From Spirochaetaceae bacterium (GTDB lineage Bacteria; Spirochaetota; Spirochaetia; Treponematales; Breznakiellaceae), in contig JAIRSB010000042.1 of assembly GCA_031255655.1 (NCBI GenBank), positions 1 through 5,662 on the forward strand: a DNA stretch of 5,662 nucleotides, read 5' to 3'. Shown here piece by piece: positions 5,597 to 5,662 of the stretch; positions within the stretch are counted from its first letter, which is position 1; the number at the start of each line of letters is the position of its first letter. The translations under genes and the position numbers were made by a program. Below the pieces are notes generated by a model, which saw only the letters and a list, made by a program, of their open reading frames with translations, searched no databases and had not been told where the DNA came from.

Positions 5597-5662
5597 ACTG
5601 ACCCGGCAATATATATTCAGACATTTGAGGCATAGGCTATAGCGGGATCAAGAAAATATCGG
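5596..5662 (-). repeat. Right copy of the 67-bp inverted repeat (endonuclease 5' fragment)
   Basis: This is the exact reverse complement of 50-116. Read on the minus strand it is the same piece of the endonuclease gene (RYFLDPAIAYASNV in its start frame), including the same frameshift. It is joined directly to the acetyltransferase fragment and continues to the window edge, so the duplication may be longer than the visible 67 bases. Confidence 0.97.

Noticed and set aside
50..5662. Transposon or insertion-sequence terminal inverted repeats
   Set aside because: No transposase, integrase or target-site duplication is visible. The repeats are part of a coding sequence and enclose core metabolic genes, unlike a transposon.
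1..5662. CRISPR array, tRNA or rRNA genes, integron attachment site
   Set aside because: I saw no regularly spaced direct repeats, no cloverleaf-like sequence and no recognisable rRNA or attC-like segment.

Overview
The window looks like a bacterial chromosomal segment, probably one assembled contig. Four housekeeping genes of moderately high GC (positions 1037-5104) sit between two visibly A/T-rich, gene-fragment-like ends (about 1-970 and 5165-5662). The organism cannot be fixed from this sequence. The style of the MazG, ArgC and HisA proteins reminds me of gut-type spirochaetes (Treponema-like), but this is a weak impression from memory.

Layout. Positions 15-970 (+) hold a type II restriction endonuclease gene that I assign to the CfrBI family. 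It has a good ribosome binding site but is broken by a -1 frameshift near position 90. Positions 1037-2326 (+) encode a trifunctional histidine-biosynthesis protein, HisA-HisI-HisE, behind a plausible sigma-70 promoter. Converging on it are minus-strand genes: argC (2323-3435), whose stop codon overlaps the stop of the his gene; mazG (3510-4298, best start TTG); and a DUF554 membrane protein (4409-5104) with its own rho-independent terminator at 4346-4384. After a gene-poor A/T-rich stretch, the right end carries the 3' part of a serine-acetyltransferase-like hexapeptide enzyme on the minus strand.

How the genes work together. HisA-I-E would perform three of the early steps of histidine synthesis, and ArgC one step of arginine synthesis. 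MazG is a house-cleaning pyrophosphohydrolase and the DUF554 protein is a membrane protein of unsettled function. The terminator between DUF554 and mazG suggests that mazG-argC is a separate transcription unit. I see no functional link between the endonuclease and the biosynthetic genes.

The most unusual feature is a perfect inverted repeat of at least 67 bp: 50-116 is the exact reverse complement of 5596-5662, and the second copy runs off the window edge. The repeat is the 5' part of the endonuclease gene, and on the right it is fused to the truncated acetyltransferase. An inverted chimera or assembly artefact is the leading explanation, but a real rearrangement or invertible segment cannot be excluded from the sequence alone. 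I found no RNA genes, CRISPR array or insertion sequence.
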